A stretch of 64,000 bases of DNA from Burkholderiales bacterium (GTDB lineage: Bacteria; Pseudomonadota; Gammaproteobacteria; Burkholderiales; Casimicrobiaceae): the NCBI GenBank assembly GCA_025927765.1, contig JAICKU010000011.1, forward strand, positions 1 to 64,000. The letters run 5' to 3'. The position numbers and the translations under genes were made by a program. Of this stretch, positions 60,205 to 64,000 are shown piece after piece (positions within the stretch are counted from its first letter, which is position 1; the number at the start of each line of letters is the position of its first letter). The notes below the pieces were generated by a model. That model made no database searches, was not told the DNA's origin, and saw only the letters and a program-made list of their open reading frames with translations.

Positions 60205-60585
60205 CTAGACGCGCAGCACGCCTTCGCAGCCGCCCGATACGGCCTTGCGCACGATCGTGTCCATGCCGCGGTCGCGATACGTGAACGTGCGCACGAGCAT
60301 CGGCAGGTTCACGCCGGCGATCACTTCGACGCGGCCGCGCTCGACGAGCTTCAGCGCGAGGTTGCACGGCGTCGCGCCGTAGAGGTCGGCGAACACGACG
60401 ACGCCGTCGCCGCCGTCGACGGCGGCCACCGCTTCCTGCGCACGTGGCAACAGCGTGAGCGGATCGTCGTCGGCGTCGACGGCGAACGCCGCGAGCTGCG
60501 GGGGTCGCGTACCGAGCACGTGCGTCAGCGCCGCGACCAGGCTTTCGGCGAGCGCGCCGTGCGCGACGACGAGGATGCCGACCAT
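60205..60585 (-). CDS. PTS EIIA component, mannose (ManX/EIIA-Man) family
   Basis: VGILVVAHGALAESLVAALTHVLG; VVVFADLYGATPCNLALKLVERGRVEVIAGVNLPMLVR. Confidence 0.93.
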   Translation of the reverse strand: MVGILVVAHGALAESLVAALTHVLGTRPPQLAAFAVDADDDPLTLLPRAQEAVAAVDGGDGVVVFADLYGATPCNLALKLVERGRVEVIAGVNLPMLVRTFTYRDRGMDTIVRKAVSGGCEGVLRV

Positions 60586-60589
60586 CGGG

Positions 60590-61537
60590 TCACGCGAGCC
60601 CGCAGGCCTCGAGCAGTCGTGATGCGAACAGCGCGCCGACGTCGAAGCCCGACTGCTCGGTGATCTCGACGAAGCAGGTCGGGCTCGTCACGTTCACTTC
60701 GGTCAGGTAGTCCCCGATCACGTCGATGCCGACGACGAGCATGCCGGCCGCCCACAGCGGCTTCGCCAGCGCCTCGCCGATCTCGCGGTCGCGCGCCGAC
60801 AGCGGCTGCGCGACGCCGCGGCCGCCCGCCGCCAGGTTGCCGCGCGTTTCGCCGGGCTTGGGGATGCGGGCGAGCGACCAGGGCACGACCTCGCCGCCGA
60901 TCAGCAGGATGCGCTTGTCGCCCTGGCGAATCGCCGGGATGAAGCGCTGCGCCATCACACTGCGCGTGCCGAGCTGCGATACGGTCTCGACGATCACGTT
61001 GCGGTTCGGGTCGTCGTCGCGCACGCGGAAGACGGACACGCCGCCCATGCCGTCGAGCGGCTTCACGATCACGTCACCCTGCTCGTCGATGAATGCGTCG
61101 ATGCGCGCCTCGTCGCGGCTCACGAGCGTGGGCGCGATGAACTCGCGGAATTCGGCGATCGCCATCTTCTCGTTGTAGTCGCGGATCCCGCGCGGCTTGT
61201 TGAACACGCGGGCGCCTTCGCGCTCGGCCGCTTCGAGCAGGTACGTCGCGTAGACGTATTCCATGTCGAACGGCGGGTCCTTGCGCATCAGCACCGCGGC
61301 GAAATCGCTCAGGCGACGATCCTCGGGCTCGCCCGCCGAGTACCAGCGGTGGTCATCATCGTGCAGCTCGAGCGGCGTGACGAGGGCGCCGGTGACGCCG
61401 TCGCGCCAGTACATCTCGGACGGCTGCGTCGCCCAGATCCGGTGCCCCCGCGCGGCGAGCGCCCGCATCATCGCGATGCTCGTGTCCTTGTAGGCCTTGA
61501 GCAGCGGCAGCGGGTCGAGGATGAAGGCGAAGTCCAT
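60590..61537 (-). CDS. gshB: glutathione synthase
   Basis: MDFAFILDPLPLLKAYKDTSIAMMRALAARGHRIW; GDVIVKPLDGMGGVSVFRV; TEVNVTSPTCFVEI. Confidence 0.97.
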   Translation of the reverse strand: MDFAFILDPLPLLKAYKDTSIAMMRALAARGHRIWATQPSEMYWRDGVTGALVTPLELHDDDHRWYSAGEPEDRRLSDFAAVLMRKDPPFDMEYVYATYLLEAAEREGARVFNKPRGIRDYNEKMAIAEFREFIAPTLVSRDEARIDAFIDEQGDVIVKPLDGMGGVSVFRVRDDDPNRNVIVETVSQLGTRSVMAQRFIPAIRQGDKRILLIGGEVVPWSLARIPKPGETRGNLAAGGRGVAQPLSARDREIGEALAKPLWAAGMLVVGIDVIGDYLTEVNVTSPTCFVEITEQSGFDVGALFASRLLEACGLA

Positions 61538-61668
61538 GGCGGTCGGGTGCGGGTTGCGCCGGCATCGCGAAGCGTCGACGCCAGGATGGCGGGCCTGCCG
61601 CGCGGCCATCGTACCGCATCTCGCAAACCCGGACGGGCGAGATCCCCGCCCGGGCTGCACGCCCGGCG

Positions 61669-61893
61669 TCAGCCCTCGTACTTGAACGAGAGCTGCAGCC
61701 GCGTGCGGAACGCGACGATCTTCCCGCCGTCGATCTTCACGTCGAGCTTCTGCACCTCGGCGATGCGCAGGTCCCGCAGGGACTTGCTCGCCATTTCCAC
61801 CGCGTTCCTCGCCGCGTCCTCCCAGGACGCGTCGCTGCTGCCGACCACGTCGATGACGCGATAGACGCCTTCCGTCGATGCCGTGTCCGCCAT
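61669..61893 (-). CDS. dodecin family protein
   Basis: VYRVIDVVGSSDASWEDAARNAVEMASKSLRDLRIAEVQKLDVKIDGGKIVAFRTRLQLSFKYE. Confidence 0.93.
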   Translation of the reverse strand: MADTASTEGVYRVIDVVGSSDASWEDAARNAVEMASKSLRDLRIAEVQKLDVKIDGGKIVAFRTRLQLSFKYEG

Positions 61894-62022
61894 GTTGACC
61901 TCCTTCGATTGGCGACAAACGTGCCCGGGGAGAATCTGCGCGAGCGGCCCGCCGGGCACCGCAAGCTGCCGGCACGATCCACGATACTCACTCGTGCCGT
62001 GCACGACAACCGCGCCGCATCG

Positions 62023-63153
62023 CTACGCGGAAGCGTCCGGCACCGCGTCGCGCAGCGGCATGAGGTGGATCGCGTCGGCCAGCAACGAAACGCCGGCCGC
62101 CACGCCGACCTCCACCGAATTGCGCTGCGCGACGTGCGTCGGCACGCGCAGCGTCACGAACGCGCCGCCGGCGGCGGGCACGCGAAGGCCGATCGTCGTG
62201 TCGTCGCCGAGGCGCAGGCATTCCTCGACCGTGCCGAACACCGGATTCTCGTGCTCGCCGCGCGACGGCCGGTCGCGCCGATGCAGCACGATCCCGCTCA
62301 CCGGAATCGTCCACGACACGCGCGTGCCCGGCGCGAACGACGGCGCGCGCAGCGCTTCGAGCGACACGCCGTGCCAGTCGAGATACGTGCGGCCGAGTGC
62401 CGCATCATGGCCCTGCACCGTGGCATCGAACACATTGCGGAGATCGACGAGCCGGGCGACGAGCGCGTCGACCGGCTTCGTCATCACCTCGTGCGGCGTG
62501 CCGATCTGCAGCGTGCGGCCGCGGTACAGGATGCACATGCGATCGGCGAGCATCGCCGCCTCATCGAGGTCGTGCGTGACGAGCACGATGGGCATCGCGA
62601 GCGTCCGGCGCAGCGTCGCGAGCTCGCGATAGAGCTTCTGGCGCGTGACGCGATCGACGGCGGCGAACGGCTCGTCGAGGAGCAGCGCGAGCGGGTCGCG
62701 GGCGAGCGCGCGCGCCATCGCGACGCGCTGTTGCTGCCCCCCCGACAGCTGGCCAGGGCGGCGTTGCTCGAGGCCCGTCAGGTGCACGGCGGCGAGCAGT
62801 TCGCGCGCCCGCGCTTCGCGCTGGAGGCCCGGGCGGTGGCCAAGTGCGGCGACGACGTTCTCGAGCGCCGTCATGTGCGGAAACAGCGCGTAGTGCTGGA
62901 ACACGAAGCCGACGTTGCGCGCCTGCGGCGTCGCGTTCACACGCCGTGCGCTGTCGAGCCACACGCGGCCGGCGCACGCGATCGTGCCGCTCGCACCGCG
63001 GTCGATGCCGGCGATGCAGCGAAGCAGCGTCGACTTGCCGCTGCCCGATGGCCCGGTCAGCGCGAGGAGCTCGCCGGGCCGGCAGTCGAACCTCGCATCG
63101 AGCGGAATGGGGACCTGCTGCGTGACGGCCACGGCGAGCCGGCCGTCATCCAC
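62023..63153 (-). CDS. modC: molybdate ABC transporter ATP-binding protein ModC
   Basis: GPSGSGKSTLLRCIAG; LSGGQQQRVAMARALARDP; C-terminal Mop-like domain; next to modB. Confidence 0.92.
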   Translation of the reverse strand: MDDGRLAVAVTQQVPIPLDARFDCRPGELLALTGPSGSGKSTLLRCIAGIDRGASGTIACAGRVWLDSARRVNATPQARNVGFVFQHYALFPHMTALENVVAALGHRPGLQREARARELLAAVHLTGLEQRRPGQLSGGQQQRVAMARALARDPLALLLDEPFAAVDRVTRQKLYRELATLRRTLAMPIVLVTHDLDEAAMLADRMCILYRGRTLQIGTPHEVMTKPVDALVARLVDLRNVFDATVQGHDAALGRTYLDWHGVSLEALRAPSFAPGTRVSWTIPVSGIVLHRRDRPSRGEHENPVFGTVEECLRLGDDTTIGLRVPAAGGAFVTLRVPTHVAQRNSVEVGVAAGVSLLADAIHLMPLRDAVPDASA

Positions 63154-63814
63154 GCGCCGGCTCCGAGCGCCACGTCGTCGAATAGGCGATCGCGATCGCG
63201 GCGAGCGACAGCACGAGCAGCACCGCCGACATCAGCGCGGCGGCGTGCGTGTCGAACGCCTGCACGCGATCGTAGATGGCGATCGCGATCGTGCGCGTCT
63301 CGCCGGGAATGTTGCCGCCCACCATCAGCACGACGCCGAATTCGCCGAGCGTGTGCGCGAACGTCAGCACGAGCGCCGACAGCACGCCCGGCCACGCGAG
63401 CGGCAACTCGACGGCGGTGAAGATGCGCCAGCGGCTCATGCCGCAGCAGGCGGCCGCCGCACGGATGTCGCCGCCGATGCCTTCGAACGCGCGCTGCATC
63501 GGCTGGATGGTGAACGGCAGGTTGAAGATCAGCGATGCGACGAGCAGTCCGGCGAAGCTGAACGCGAGCGGGTGGCCGGTGAACGATGCGAACGCGCGAC
63601 CGACCGGCGAGCCGCCGGCAAACGCTGTCAGCAGGTAGTAGCCGAGGACGGTCGGCGGCAGCACGAGCGGCAGCGCCAGCGCCGCTTCGACGAGGCGCCG
63701 GCCGACGAAGCGGCGCCACGCGAGCTGGCGCGCGACGACGATTCCGAGCGGAAGCAGGATCGCCACGGTGCACGCGGCGAGCTCGAGCGAGAGAGTGAGC
63801 GCTTGCCAATCCAT
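63146..63814 (-). CDS. modB: molybdate ABC transporter permease ModB
   Basis: PLVLPPTVLGYYLL; ALVLTFAHTLGEFGVVLMVGGNIPGETRT. Confidence 0.95.
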   Translation of the reverse strand: MDWQALTLSLELAACTVAILLPLGIVVARQLAWRRFVGRRLVEAALALPLVLPPTVLGYYLLTAFAGGSPVGRAFASFTGHPLAFSFAGLLVASLIFNLPFTIQPMQRAFEGIGGDIRAAAACCGMSRWRIFTAVELPLAWPGVLSALVLTFAHTLGEFGVVLMVGGNIPGETRTIAIAIYDRVQAFDTHAAALMSAVLLVLSLAAIAIAYSTTWRSEPARG

Positions 63815-63824
63815 CGTCGATCGA

Positions 63825-64000
63825 TCAGGGCATCGCCGCGATCGACGTCCGCGATGCATCGGTGTGCGTGACGCCGCGTTCCCTGGGGCGCGGCGGTGGG
63901 GGTGGCGGCGATGGCGCCGGAGGCGGCTCGAAGCCGTAACGCGTGAGGATTTCGCGCGCCGGCGGCGTCTGCACGAATTTGTAGAACGCTTGCGCGGTGC
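63825..64000 (-). CDS. modA: molybdate-binding protein ModA, C-terminal fragment truncated by window edge
   Basis: TAQAFYKFVQTPPAREILTRYGFEPPPAPSPPPPPPRPRERG...; modABC synteny; absent from ORF track. Confidence 0.8.
   Translation of the reverse strand, partial: TAQAFYKFVQTPPAREILTRYGFEPPPAPSPPPPPPRPRERGVTHTDASRTSIAAMP

Overview
High-GC, gene-dense bacterial window, Burkholderiales-like by gene content and order (inference). No rRNA, tRNA, CRISPR array or prophage was recognised. Left to right: tail of a trypsin-like protease; moxR-DUF58-VWA operon; VOC protein and methyltransferase; rodA-mrdA-mreDCB; gatCAB; RlpA-like protein; DUF1328 protein; ettA; a ~24 kb accessory catabolic region (about 17.1-40.6 kb); DUF4124 protein; xth; ABC-F ATPase; methyltransferase; ampG; metW/metX; a complete clade-I nos operon (nosZ-R-D-F-Y-L-apbE) with a DUF2249 gene; ptsI-ptsH-EIIA; gshB; dodecin; modC-modB-(modA). 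The main candidate for an undescribed system is the catabolic region. It combines a barbiturase/cyanurate-hydrolase-type ring-opening amidohydrolase, cytosine-deaminase-like amidohydrolases, a nucleoside-type BMP ABC importer, an NMT1-type ABC importer, and an FdrA / DUF1116 (x2) / DUF2877 / carbamate kinase module resembling the E. coli oxamate carbamoyltransferase genes, plus an acetamidase/formamidase, a PyrE homolog and a GntR regulator. Near-identical promoter/operator modules (TTGACA-N17-TTTACT preceded by TATTTCGAAATTCC) link its operons. I propose phosphorolytic, ATP-yielding cleavage of a ureido acid such as ureidomalonate. A second theme is a family of GGGGTCAGA palindromic repeats; one copy lies in frame between metX and metW and joins them into a single ORF.
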